From: Moniliella sp. 'wahieum'
Lineage: Eukaryota > Basidiomycota > Moniliellomycetes > Moniliellales > Moniliellaceae
Direction of reading: 5' to 3'
Length of the DNA: 64,000 nt
NCBI GenBank assembly: GCA_003971905.1
Contig: RSEE01000048.1
Span: 248,001-312,000 of the forward strand
Below the pieces are notes generated by a model. That model was given only the letters and a program-made list of their open reading frames with translations, made no database searches and had not been told where the DNA came from. A program made the position numbers and the translations under genes. Below are positions 20,476-31,419 of the stretch, piece after piece. Numbering within the stretch: position 1 is the first letter of the stretch; every line of letters starts with the position of its first letter.

Positions 20476-22487
20476 ATGGAGACGGACGAGCAGCTGTACC
20501 CCATCGCCGTCCTGATTGACGAGCTCAAGAGCGAGGATGTGAACCTGCGCCTCAACGCCATCCGCCGCCTTGGCACCATTGCCCTCGCCCTCGGCCCCGA
20601 GCGCGCACGCGGCGAACTCATCCCTTTCCTACAGGACAGTCTTGACGATGAGGATGAGGTTCTCATGGCCCTCGCCGAGGAGCTCAGTGTTTCCTTTGTT
20701 GATTACATTGGTGGGCCTGCGTACGCGCACCTGCTGCTCCCGCCGCTCGAGAACCTGGCCGCTGTCGAGGAGGCCGTCGTCCGCGACAAGGCGACCGAAT
20801 CGATCGCCAAGATCTCGACCGTGCTTAGCACGCAACAGATCGAGGAGTACTACATGGAACTTCTCCGTCGCCTTGCCACCGGCGACTGGTTCACCTCCCG
20901 CACCTCGGCCACCGCCCTCTTCACCCCGATTTACCCCAAGGTCAGCCTCCAGACCCAAGCTGAGCTCCGCGAGAAATTTGCCAAGCTCTGTGCCGATGAG
21001 ACGCCCATGGTGCGGCGTGCGGCGGCCCGCGATCTTGCTGTATGTTGATCCACCCGATTTCCGCGCCCGAAGGATGCGACTGACCTAGGACTGCACTTTT
21101 CAGGCGTTTGTAAAGGTGCTGGGCAAGGAGTTGGTGGTGAGCGATGCCATCCCGCTTTATCGCCGGTTGTCGTCAGACGACCAAGATAGCGTACGCCTGT
21201 TGACAGTGGAGGACTTGGTCGCCATCTCGGAGGAGCTCGCGCCGGAGGAAGTAGCGGGCTATATGCTCCCCTCGATCCGCGCTTCGGTTGGAGACAAGAG
21301 CTGGCGGGTTCGGTACATGGCGGCTGACAATTTTGTCAAATTGGCCACGGCGGTGGGCCAAGAGATTGTCCGGAGCGAGCTGGTGGTTGCGTTTGTACAT
21401 CTGCTTCAAGATAACGAGGCCGAAGTGCGCACGGCGGCAACAAGCCAGCTTCCCGGGTTTTGCAAACTGATCAATGATCCTGCCATCGTGCTGTCTCCCA
21501 TTCTCCGCGCCATTCGCGACCTTTCCAACGACGCTAGTCAACACGTTCGGGCTGTTTTGGCCTTGCAGATCTCGGGGTTGGCACCGCTGCTGGGCAAAGA
21601 GGCGACGACTGAGCACCTCCTGCCTATCTTTTTGAGCTTGCTCAAGGATGACTTTCCGGATGTGCGGCTTCACATCATTTCCAAGTTGGACCAAGTTAAT
21701 CAGGGTATGTGTTTTTGTGGACTGCATTCGCTTGATGGTGGACTGATACAATTCTGGTGACAGTGATCGGTATTGACTCGCTCTCGCAGTCGCTTCTGCC
21801 TGCGATTGTTGAGCTGGCCGAGGACAAGCAGTGGCGTGTACGGGAGGCGATTATTAACTACATCCCGCTCCTCGCCCAGCAGCTCGGCAAGACCTTCTTT
21901 GACGAGCAGTTGTCGGTGCTGTGCATGACCTGGCTGGGGGATACAGTTTTCTCCATTCGGGAAGCAGCGACGGTCAACCTGCGCAAGTTGACCGAGACGT
22001 TTGGGGTGGAGTGGGCCCAACAAGCCATCCTGCCCAAAGTGTTGGAGCTGGGCAAGCACCCCAACTACCTCTACCGCATGACGACCATCTTTGCCATCTC
22101 CACCATGGCGCCGGCGCTGGATCGGCCGACGATCGCCAAGACGGTCCTGCCCACCGTTTCGGCCCTGATGGCCGACCCAATTCCCAACATCCGGTTCAAT
22201 GTGGCCAAGGCACTCGAAGTGCTTGCCCATCTGCTGCTGGGCACACGCGACCCAGACCCGGCCCCGGGCGCTGGGCCGCCGCCGAAGGCGAGGCCAAGAC
22301 CCACGACTCGCCGCCCGCCGCTGCCCCCCTCACCCCGGCCGACCAACAATTGGCGCACGAGGCGCTGCAGACGACCATCCTGCCCGGCCTGGCCAAATTG
22401 AAGGACGACCCAGATGCAGATGTGCGGTACTTTGCCCAAAAGGCGTTCACCTCCTTGCCCGCCTCGGTGCTGGCAGGGCATGTGTGA
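20476..22487 (+). CDS. TPD3: PP2A scaffold subunit A (PR65), HEAT repeats
   Basis: Structural A subunit of protein phosphatase 2A, which holds the catalytic C and regulatory B subunits. The start at 20476 ([18 protein letters not shown]) matches the family; an in-frame ATG at 20398 would add 26 unsupported residues. Successive HEAT repeats are clear: [91 protein letters not shown] and [13 protein letters not shown]. Introns lie at 21040-21103 and 21705-21763, both joining in frame. Near 22235-22365 the last repeats are separated by a proline/glycine/alanine-rich insert of about 40 residues with one or two frame slips. Sequence then resumes with [16 protein letters not shown] and [12 protein letters not shown] to the stop. 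Length (about 620 aa) is slightly above the family norm. Confidence 0.96.
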
Positions 22488-23756
22488 AAATGATTGATTG
22501 GGGTGGCACATGGTGCATGGCACATGGCACGTGCCTTGCTTGCCCGCTTGTCCCCTCTCCCTTTCGTTTCCGCCGCCGTCTTTTGCCAGGACTTGGGGCT
22601 TCGGTTGCGCCAGAGCCGGCGCCGAGCGGGGCGAGCGGGGGGTAGGAGATTGCACGTGGAATCTACATAACCCGATCGGGATTGCGCGTGGGGACGAGGG
22701 TTGCTGCGGTGGAGCGTGCGGGCGCAGCGGTGCCAGAGGGTGGGACAGTTGTTGTAGGACCACTGAGTGCTGACTTGAACTACGGGTCAGCGGGCTCCCG
22801 CCTAGAGCCTACTACGCACCCCCGTGTCGCTGTCAGTGCCGCGCCAGAAGCTAGTATCGAAGGCACAGTCGGAACACAGCAGGCCTCCCAGGGGGTGTGC
22901 AAGTGAGGCCACGTGAGCGCGTGAGGCCTGAGGCACAGGAGGGTCGTGCGGGGCGCGGTGCGGGCGGCGAGGGAATGGGGCAAGGGAGGTGCCTAGAAGA
23001 CAGAGAGTCAACGTTCGGCTGAAGCGAATGCAGCGCATGTTGGTTGCCACCTTCGATCTGCGCCCGTGGGGGAAGGGCGGGGCAGGCGCCGAGGCAAGTG
23101 ACTACGACAGAGAGCGACGCAACGCAAAAACAAAACAAAGCCAAGCAAAACAACGCAGACCAGAGCAGGACGCCGCCACGCCATTGCTGGCTGCGGCCCT
23201 TGCGTCGCAGAAGCGGCTGCGATCGGTCCAGATTGCAACGATCCCAGCCTGGACGCGGTGGGTGGTGAGTGGTGCGTAGTGCGCAGGAGTTGAACGTTGC
23301 ATCACCCATCATACCCATTATGCATCATCGATCATCGTGCGATGGCAGGATGGCAGGCGCGCGCATCGGGAATGCTAATGCGCCCACGTGACGTCATCCA
23401 TTCCGGAGGGTGTTGCGAGCGGGAGCGCAGGGGCGGTGTGTGCTGCCCCACATGCCTGGCGCCGCACTGGGAGTGGAAAAGCGCGCAGGGCGGAATGCGC
23501 GGGCGGGCGGAAGCACGTGCGGCGTGCACCGCTGAGGCGCAGCACAACAGCCAGCGCGCCAGCACAGCCCTGGGCAAGGTGAACGGTGAACCATCAAGCT
23601 TCAAGTGTTGGGCAGTCACGTGATGGCCCGCTGGCGCGTGGCGGCTGCAGCGGGAATCAACAGCGGGTGGGCTCGGGTGGCCCGCAGGATGGGCGGCCAG
23701 CCCCCCGTCTTCCTTCTCCTCATCTGCCCGCGCTGCGCAGAGCCTTGGACAAGCCC
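22488..23756. other. Intergenic, about 1.27 kb
   Basis: Between TPD3 and the next plus-strand gene. It contains several CACGTG/CACGTGA-type E-box sites (for example at about 22528 and 22915), ACGTGACGTCAT near 23385-23397 (a CRE-like site), and a TCATCGATCATCG heptamer relative at about 23322-23338. No gene is evident. Confidence 0.5.
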
Positions 23757-26245
23757 ATGGCGTCCCACCACCCGGTGCCCGCGCCCCCGCCGCCCGCCAT
23801 GCCCGCCCCGCCCCCCGCCTCCTCCGCCGCCCCGCTCCCGCCCGCGCCCCTCGCACCCGACACGGCCCCCATCGCCGTGCCCGGCCCCGACGGCGAGACG
23901 ATCCACGATCCAGTGCCCCCACTGCCCCAAGTCGTACAGCGGCAAGCATGCCCGCTCCATCTGGCGCCGCCACCTCCAGTGCAAGCACGAGATCCCCCTC
24001 AGCATCCAGCCCCGCCGCACCCGCTGGGACGGCCATGCCAACCGACCACGCAATGCCGAGGAGCGCCGCGAACGCATGCTCGAATCCAAGCGCCGTTGGG
24101 CGCGCAAGAAGCGGCTTCAAGAGAAGGCAGCTGCCCTTGGCCTCCCGCCCGGCGCGGAGATGAGCCTGATTCAGCAGCACATGCGCACCTCTGCCACCCC
24201 CGACCTCGACTTGGCCAGCATCGACTCCGCCCCGGCCAGGGACAGTCGCGAGGCCGACTCCCCGGCCTTCCCGCCCCTGGCCAACGACGCCCGATCGTCC
24301 GCCGTGGCAGCTGCCGCCAATATCAGTACCGGCTCCGCGTTGTCCTCCTCGGGATCTGCCTCAGGCAGTGGGTTCCTGGGCGGAGACAGCGGCGACCTAT
24401 CTGCCTTTGGCTACTTTGGCAATGTCCTTCCGCAAGGTAACTACATGCCTCTCCCCAACATGGGCAGCCACCCAGGCATGTACTACTTTCCTCATTCTGG
24501 GCCTTCGCAGCCCCAGGGCCCTCCTCCGCTTCAACAGTCCTCCAAGCCCCCGGCAGGCGCGCAAGGCCAGGCTAGCAGCTCAACAGCGCCCTCCTGCCCC
24601 ACTCGCTGCCACACCCACCAGCCTGGGGGAACGTCCCACCGCCGTATGGTATGAACTTACCGGTCAATGGGCAAGGCGTCCCACTTCCACCGCAACTCCA
24701 ACCTGATTTCGCCTCCAATGGCATGTCCCTTGTCGGGCCAGGCATGCCACCCATGGGCGATGTCTCTTTCCCAAACTTTGGCTTAGGAGGGCAGCCTTTC
24801 TCCCTTCCGACGGGAAACCTGCCCGCATCTTCTGTACCTCAACCCAACCTCATGTTGCCCAATCGGGATACGGAAGTGATCAATCTTCTGCAACAGGAGA
24901 AACGGGTCATGCTCGACCGGATGCGGCAACGCAAGCAAGGCAAAACTGCGGCCTCTTCTGCCGCTCCAGCCCAACCTCTTCGCGTGGACACGGCGCCCCC
25001 GCAGCCATCCGGCCCAGCTTCGACATCCTCACCTGTCCCACCTCTGGCTGATCCCGAACCCAAGGTGATAGCCCCAAGCCAAACCCACTCGGCGCCCAAT
25101 GCCCCGGCAGAGGAGAACGGTACACGCAGTGATGAGGCCGCAGATGCGGCCGTCCAGCTTTTGGTTCTCGCTTCACCCGACCGTCCGCAACGCTTACCCA
25201 GCTCGAATGGTACGTCCTTCTTTCTTATTCCTCTTGTCTGAATCCAGCTCACCGTTCCACTTTAGGTACCGACAATGCAGCGCAGCGCAAGAATGCGATT
25301 CCTCCCCATCTTGCGCCCGATTCGGCCCGGGCTCCACGGATGGCGTCGACGCCAAGCAAGTTGGATGCATTCCTTGGCGCTCCAACGCCCTCCTTGGTTA
25401 CTCCGTCGAGTGGCTTACTGGATGTATTCAAGCCGCCCCCCACGGTGTCCCGTCCCTCGCCCGAACGCAAACGTCTTCGCACATCCCACTACGATGATGG
25501 CCACGACTCGGATGACGAGTTGGATGCTTCACGACGGACGCCCAAGGCGGACGGCGCATCGCCGGTCAAGAGGCTATCCAAACCCGACGGTGGTCGCGTG
25601 CTTCCGACCCCTCGCTTTGGAAAGTTCTCGTCGGGGACTCCTGGTTCCGCCTTGCGCGCGAGTCTGGCCATGTCGCCTGGGCTCTGGAACCCACTGCGGT
25701 CGGTACCGCTGTCGGCCACCCGGGGTGATGGCGATTTGGACGACGACGATGAGCAAGACCGGGACAATATGCTGGTCTTTTCATCGCCCCAGCACCCTGA
25801 CCTAACCCAAACCTTGGGATTGGCACCGGGAAGCTTACTGAGGTCAGGTGGGTTCGGATTTCCTACGCCTGGCAACCCGTTCGAGACTCCTCTTCGGTCT
25901 CGGCCTTTCCTCCTTTCCAACCCGCCTTCGCGCATGGACTGGCCCGCCAGCATTCGTCCTTTGAATCGGAGGAGGAGCGAACCCGAGAGCCCTGGGTCGC
26001 ACCGGTCGCCGAGTGCACTGGAACCCAACACTCCCAACAAGTCGCTGTCTCCGCTTCGGACGGATTGGACGCCGCTCAAGGCGACGCCGTTGCGCCCGAC
26101 CCCGCTCTGGTCCAAGTGCAAGACGCCGCGGTCGTCGGGCAAGTCGCCGAGCAAGTCCCCCCGTTCAGCGGGAAAGTCTCCGCTAAGCAAGCGCGGCGGC
26201 AAGTTGCTGCCACGAGCGGTGGATGTAAATGTACCCAAGTCGTGA
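23757..26245 (+). CDS. Putative C2H2-type zinc-finger factor with a basic arginine-rich helix and SP/TP-rich tail
   Basis: Not a named family to me, but clearly nuclear in character. After a 50-residue proline-rich leader comes a single C2H2-like finger, CPHCPKSYSGKHARSIWRRH followed by LQCKH (about 23920-23990). It leads straight into a basic segment with PRRTRWDGHANRPRN, AEERRERMLESKRRWARKKR (24010-24115). The middle is rich in S, G and P. At 24865-24945 a helical leucine/methionine-rich stretch (VINLLQQEKRVMLDRMRQRK) may mediate dimerisation. An intron lies at 25210-25265. The last 300 residues are full of SP and TP dipeptides (PTPSLVTPSSG, KSPSKSPRSAGKSPLSK) with a candidate nuclear signal (ERKRLR), suggesting CDK or MAPK phosphorylation. 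Frame slips occur near 23915 and 24620. The tail resembles cell-cycle regulated factors; no function is claimed. Confidence 0.78.
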
Positions 26246-26781
26246 GGCGTGAGGCGGGGGGGACCTCTGCCGACTAGCTCAGCTGCACCATCTGTCTTGT
26301 CCATGTCCCCCTCCGCCCCGCGCTCCCGCGCTCGCCGCTTGACACTGTTTTTCTTCTTTTTTTGCTTCCTTATCCTCGCACTTATGGACCCCCCGCCCCC
26401 TCCTATGCACTGCGGTCTCGTCTTCCCTCCTCGCCCACGCCCACCCGTCTTACGCTCATCATCCTCTGAATTCTGCTCTTCTTCGATCTTCTTTGCTTGC
26501 GTGAGGGCCCGCCTGCTTGCCTGCTTGCCTGCGTGCCTCTTTGCCTAGCCTCCTTTGTTTCGTCTCGTCACCGTTCCGGCTGTTATGTCTCTTGTCTCTG
26601 TACATTGCTCCCTGCCTCGCACACGCCAGCTCGGGGCAGAGTAGTGGCTGTTCGCTTCCGTAGCAAATCCTATCCACACTGTCTTCACACTGGTCCGTAG
26701 AGCAATAAGTACCCGGCCAGGGGCACAGGCAATAACGTATGGCATTGCCAAAAGAAACCTAGCAAGCTCTGCTTCCGGGGC
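26246..26781. other. Convergent intergenic, 536 bp
   Basis: Shared 3' flank of the zinc-finger gene (+) and the UPF0303-phosphatase gene (-). Pyrimidine-rich, with a TTCTTCTTTTTTTGCTTCC run at about 26350-26370 and TGCTTGCCTGC repeats near 26512-26535. No gene or clear terminator was identified. Confidence 0.5.
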
Positions 26782-28167
26782 TTACTTGTCGTTGGCAACG
26801 GGCGCGACGGTAGGGTCTTTGCCATGCAGCTCGCCGAGCAAGCCCTCCATTTCCCACGCGCCAGCCCACCAGCGGATGCCAGCCTTGAGGTTGCCCTCGG
26901 TGCGGATCCGCTTTTCCAGGCCACGGCCCGAACGGACAAAGGCCACGTCCTTGGCACCCAGGCGCAAGACGGGGCAGTAGTCATTGCCACCGTCGCCAAC
27001 ATAGATGATGCGTTCAAACGCCTGGCGGCCACCGTGGCGGGCAATAAAGGCATCCAATTCTTCGCCCTTGCACATGTTGGCCGAGCAGCCCACCTTGCAG
27101 CCGTGGTCCCGGCTGCCTGGCTCGCCGGCAGGCGGGATGCGACGTTTGAGCTCCAACAAGCCGTTGGGCAAGAACCGAGCTGGGTTGGTCACAATCTCCT
27201 CAAAGATTGCCGGGCCCTCGGGCGGTTGCAACTTGCGTGCCGACAGGACGGTATCAATGTACACTGTGTTGGAGTTGGACAAGAGGAAGAAGGTGGTGTC
27301 CACCTCGGTGTCGGCCTTGAGTGCCTTGACACCGCGCACCATACCGGGGTGGAAGGGGAGCGCGCGCATTGCCTCCTTGATCTCGTCGGGCGTCTTGCCT
27401 TCGGCATAGAGTTCACGCAGCATCATCGCACACAGGTCGGTAAATTGCATGTGCGGCATGAGGCTCTTCATCCTTCTCCGCAGATGCGGAGCCAAATACT
27501 CGTGCACCCACCGGTCCGTGTCCTGGTCCGCCAACGACCAGTCAAAGTCAAACACAATCAGTTGGCGCTTGACCGGCACGAGCGGCGCCTTGCCAGCCAG
27601 CTGGCTCTCTTGCGACTGGCGTGCAATGATCGCGCGCAGCGCACGCACCACCAGCGAGTGATCTTCGCCCTGGGCCAAGCCCGACACGGCAATCGCAACC
27701 GGCACACCAGGCGCAGCCGCCACGTACACCGGCACGCCGCCGCCATGGGCCGCGTAAATCGACGTGTCCAGCCCAGCATCCAACGACTTGCCCTTGGCCA
27801 CGCGCTCGCGACCGACCAAGTAGGAAGCATGGCCAAAGCGCCGCACCGTCGCCGCCTTGCGACGCACCCAGTCCCAATTGTCACTGCTCGTCGCCGTGGG
27901 CCAACCAGCGGCGGACGCGTACAGGTCCTGGCCCGAAACAGACTGGATGCTGACCACCATGCCCGTCAGCGGCTGGCCGTACTGCGCCGCCTCGACCTGG
28001 GACGCAGGCACGCCCTTGGGGTAGTACTGGCGCAGGTAGTCCTCCCGAATCGTCTGGCCCAGCTGAAGCGCAACGTCGGCGTCAAAGCGGGTGAGGACGA
28101 GTTCACGCTCCTCGTTCTGCAGCGTCGACACGAGGTCGTGGTCGGACAGCAGGGCGTACTCGGCCAT
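26782..28167 (-). CDS. UPF0303 (HbpS-like) domain fused to a PHOSPHO-type HAD phosphatase
   Basis: An intact 461-codon frame with no indel or intron. Residues ~1-180 match the UPF0303/DUF336 family (yeast Ybr137w type): an N-terminal LLSDHDLVSTLQNEERELVL, then ALQLGQTIREDYLRQYYPKG, WDWVRRKAATVRRFGHASY, and AHGGGVPVYV with ISGLAQGEDH-like sequence. Residues ~200-440 match PHOSPHO1/2-like phosphatases: motif I LIVFDFDWSLADQDTD, MPHMQFTDLCAMML, LPFHPGMVRGVKAL, motif II FFLLSNSNTVYI, and motif IV YVGDGGNDYCPVLRLG. PHOSPHO enzymes hydrolyse phosphoethanolamine, phosphocholine, pyridoxal phosphate or pyrophosphate; the substrate here is unknown. The start at 28167 was chosen because UPF0303 homology begins there; an in-frame ATG at 28263 would add a basic leader. 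The two domains share one frame without a stop, so the fusion does not depend on any repair. Confidence 0.9.
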   Translation of the reverse strand: MAEYALLSDHDLVSTLQNEERELVLTRFDADVALQLGQTIREDYLRQYYPKGVPASQVEAAQYGQPLTGMVVSIQSVSGQDLYASAAGWPTATSSDNWDWVRRKAATVRRFGHASYLVGRERVAKGKSLDAGLDTSIYAAHGGGVPVYVAAAPGVPVAIAVSGLAQGEDHSLVVRALRAIIARQSQESQLAGKAPLVPVKRQLIVFDFDWSLADQDTDRWVHEYLAPHLRRRMKSLMPHMQFTDLCAMMLRELYAEGKTPDEIKEAMRALPFHPGMVRGVKALKADTEVDTTFFLLSNSNTVYIDTVLSARKLQPPEGPAIFEEIVTNPARFLPNGLLELKRRIPPAGEPGSRDHGCKVGCSANMCKGEELDAFIARHGGRQAFERIIYVGDGGNDYCPVLRLGAKDVAFVRSGRGLEKRIRTEGNLKAGIRWWAGAWEMEGLLGELHGKDPTVAPVANDK

Positions 28168-28933
28168 GGCAAGAGAGCGAGGGAAGGTGGTGGGAGAGAA
28201 GCAGACGAGACGGGCCAGGCGACGTGGGGCTGGGATCGGACGACATGCCACCGCCCGACCCACCTGAGAATGTCCGTCGGCTGGTTCGGACCAGTTTCAG
28301 TTTGCTTGGCTTCCAGCTGCGCGCCTGGGCTCGCCCGCCGCCCTGGAAAAAAAGAAACTCCAGTGCCCACCTGGGGCCACGTGCCGGCCTGCTTAGGTAA
28401 GCCCTCGCGTCTTTCTCCGTCCCCACCGTACCCACTTGCAACTTCCACCCCCCCCCCTCTGGGCCACCGAATAGCACAGTGATAACCACAGTGGTTCACA
28501 ACATGATTACTATCACCCGGTTAGTCTTTCGTTGGTCGTAAGTGGACCTGTCGCCCTGGCTTTCCTTTTGTACCGCCGCCGTCCCACCCCACGACAAGGC
28601 AAAAGACTTCAATCTTCAAGCTTGAATCCTGGCTACGACAATCAACCGTCAAGGGGAGCGCTGGGTCAACACACGAGCTCATATGGCCAGCCGGGGAGTG
28701 CCAGCGACACCATTTGGATTAGGAAATGCATATGGGCCAGAAATATGCATAGTAGGGTCAACCATAGTCCCAGCGACTAGACTAGACTAGACAAAGATAT
28801 CCCCCGCGGGTGACAACGTCCCCAAGCCATAGAATTGGCAGGCGAGCACCCGTCATAAACCAAAGCAGGCTCCACAAGCGAGGTAGGAATGAGCTACAGA
28901 GGCTGCAACAAAGCCAAACGAGCCGACGCACGC
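28168..28933. other. Intergenic, 766 bp
   Basis: 5' flank of the UPF0303-phosphatase gene and 3' flank of the RPL35 gene. It includes ACTTCAATCTTCAAGCTTGAATCC at about 28608-28630, a relative of the TGAAGCT arrays, and CTAGACTAGACTAGAC at 28777-28792. No gene seen. Confidence 0.5.
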
Positions 28934-29453
28934 TTAGGCCTTGAGCACGTAGGTCACCTTGCGGTAGCCGTGGGCCTTCTTCTGCTCACGCACCGTCTTA
29001 GCGTGCTTCTCCTCGGGCGCCAGGGCGCGGCGGAGAGCACGAGTCTTCTTGGCGCGAAGGTCGAGGGGAAGGTACTTGGCGTTCTTGTAGTACTCACGCA
29101 GGTTAGCACGCTGCTTGGCGTGCATGACCGTGTGGACACGGGCAATGTCCTTGCGCGTGCTGTTGATCTTGGCAATGCGCGACGACGAGCCGCCGGCAAC
29201 CTTGGCGACACGGAGCGAAAGAAGCTCAGCCTTGAGCTCCTCGAGCTGAGTGGTCAGCTCCGCCTTGGACTTGCCCTGAAGCTCCTTTGCCGTGATCTTC
29301 GCCTAAACAGACACAAGACGAGTCAGTTTCACTGTCCTTCATCGTCCCAGGTTCGCCTTGGTTCGATGGCAAACCATGGAACGCAGATACACCAGCGCAA
29401 GGGCACGCGCACGTCGTCCCTGGGACTCGTGGGGAGGACGAAATGCTCACCAT
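28934..29453 (-). CDS. RPL35: Ribosomal protein uL29 (L35)
   Basis: Large-subunit ribosomal protein at the polypeptide exit tunnel, where it contacts SRP and nascent-chain factors. The coding exon 29302-28934 gives AKITAKELQGKSKAEL, then LEELKAELLSLRVAKVAGG, IAKINSTRKDIARVHTVM, REYYKNAKYLPLDLRAKKTR and HGYRKVTYVLKA to the stop. The only upstream Met is at 29451-29453, followed directly by GTGAGC; with the acceptor TTTAG at 29303 this leaves a first coding exon of just ATG and a 148-nt intron. The resulting protein is 123 residues, the family's normal length. No indel is present. The intron after the start codon is the usual arrangement in many fungal ribosomal protein genes. Confidence 0.96.
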
Positions 29454-29871
29454 CTTGAAGGAGTGCGTATGCGTGCTGGTCAGAGAAGAACGCGGTGGCA
29501 GGGGATGGTCTGGATGGAAACGCCGATGCAGATAATAGGGTTGGACGGGGCCGTAACCCTATGAATAGGTAAAATTAATCCCAGCACAGCGCTCCCTCCG
29601 AGCGGCAGCTGCGGGTGTTCCATTGCGCCATCATGCATCACCGGTCACCCCAAGTGAAATTTGCGTTGCAACCGGAGGATTTCTGCCACTTACGCGATTG
29701 GACCAGCATGCCACCGGAAATTGAAATGGCTATGCGATATTTCAACTTCTCGCATAGCGGCTTAGCCGGAGCGCTGACATACTTCCAACCGCTTGGGTTG
29801 GCCATTGCAGATGCCCCACATAAGCCAGCAGAATGTTGACTGGCTGATGCTTGCCCTTGGACACCAACAGC
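29454..29871. promoter_or_regulatory. Divergent upstream region, RPL35 / FIST gene
   Basis: 418 bp between the RPL35 start codon and the likely start of the FIST-domain gene. GGTTGGACGGGGCCGTAACCCTATGAATAGG (about 29540-29570) includes AACCCTA, a motif resembling telobox/Rap1-Tbf1-like sites found at ribosomal protein promoters in fungi. The reading frame at 29615-29839 has no recognisable domain. Confidence 0.4.
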
Positions 29872-31419
29872 ATGCTCGTTCCTGTCCCCTGCGCGCGAGG
29901 CGCTGTGCATCGACTGGGGGCAGCGCGTTGGCTTGATATTAACCGACTGAGGGCATCAAAATACTTTCATTCTCATGCGTTCTCCATCTTTGGGAAGGAT
30001 GAAGGGCGGTTGATCGCCGAACTGCGCACGCAGTTGGACCAAGCTGCCAGTCAAGCCGTGCCGGCAAGGGGATGGACATTGCTATACACCCTCGATAAGC
30101 ATTTGTCCCCAGCACTTCTTCAAGAGGCGGTTACACTTCTTCGAACCACTACTACCATCCCTCAGATCCAGGCACGCGTAGGCGCTTTGACCAGTTCCTG
30201 GCCATCGTCAGCACTGCCTCCAGCCAGCCTCGCCGAGACGGAGAAGCAAGGCAACCTACCGTGCATATCGGTTTCCCTTCTTCCCGCCTGCTCTGCCATC
30301 GCGTTCCAATCGAAAATCAAAGGCAAGGCACCAATCGCTGTTGGGCGCTGGCAACCGCTTGATGTCCAACGGCAATGGTCCTCTGCTCCCTCTCGTCCCG
30401 AGCAGGGGGAGATCTGGGGCAAATCCAACCCAACTGTCTCGGTTCCATCCACCCTTGTCCCCTACATTGCCAATCCAAACACACCATCTCGAGTACTTGG
30501 TGCTCTGATTCTCTCCGATGCTGCTCCCAAGGATTGCTGGAGGGACTTGCATACCACTTTCCTACCGCTTGCCTCCTGGGACTTATCCTCCCACCCACGC
30601 CTTTTGAAACTGGCCGTGACCGTACCTTGTTCTACGATGGGCCCGGGGATCAGGGGACATCATTCACGAAACCTTTGACCAGGGGGCCGTTGGTGTAGCC
30701 CTTTTGGGGCCAGAGGAAAGTGGAGAGGCAGAGGGAGTTTCGGTGCTGGATGTGGAATCGGTCTATGCCAACTTGCATCCCATGGGGTCCCGTCAGACAT
30801 TGACAGGAGCCGAAGGAAACGTCATCTACCTTGGATGGGGAAAACGCTGTCGATCAATTCCGCAAAGCGATTGAAGCCCGTCCGATCAAGCGGCCAGACC
30901 ATGAATGTGTATTCCGCATCGGGGTCTACCTTCCAGACCAAAGCGTGCGTACCCCCGCCCTTGCTTTCTTTGCTCCCTTCCTTCCTTGCCTCCTTCATTA
31001 ACGTCTAGCGTGTTTGCTAACCCCGCTGTCTCTCCCAGGATCCCGCTGTGATGGCAACGATTGTTGGGGGCCAGTCGAGCCGCGGTGCCTTGCTGCTCAA
31101 TACGGATGCCAACTTGGGCCAACTGCTGCAACGTTCCTTCTTCCTCGGTCTCGATCCAATTCTTCCAAGAGGATCCCGATAGTAATCGGACGCCTGGGCC
31201 GCAAGACCTTCTGGCTCTGAAAAGGGGCAGACCCATGTTCTCTTTGCCAATCCGGGCTGCGAGGACGATGGACCGTCGACGCCTGGCGCGAGTGGTGACG
31301 TGGTGACTTGGAAAGACACGTTTGCTGCCGCCAGCCCCGAAGGTTGGTTCCAGTCCTATGCCACCAAGGTGCCAGGATCGGCCGTGTGGATGGGGTTGGG
31401 GCCAACGCCAAAGTCATAG
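29872..31419 (+). CDS. FIST-domain protein
   Basis: The sequence follows the FIST N and C sensory-type domains found in many basidiomycete proteins of unknown ligand. After a probable start at 29872 come TLLYTLDKHLSPALLQEAV, a central region with SVSLLPACSAIAFQSKIKGKAP, VGRWQPL, and a second half with LILSDAAPxGLLEGLAYHF, LGLILPPTPFETGRD, GAVGVALLGPEE and QTLTGAEGNVIYLG (30480-30830). The C-terminal part has DHECVFRIGVYLPDQ, an intron at 30945-31038, then VMATIVGGQSSRGALLL. Five or more indels break the frame (near 30510, 30640-30680, 30835 and 31160-31240). A basic, Arg-containing N-terminus could be a mitochondrial signal. The family assignment rests on segment order, so confidence is moderate. 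It is the first of four consecutive plus-strand genes. Confidence 0.68.
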
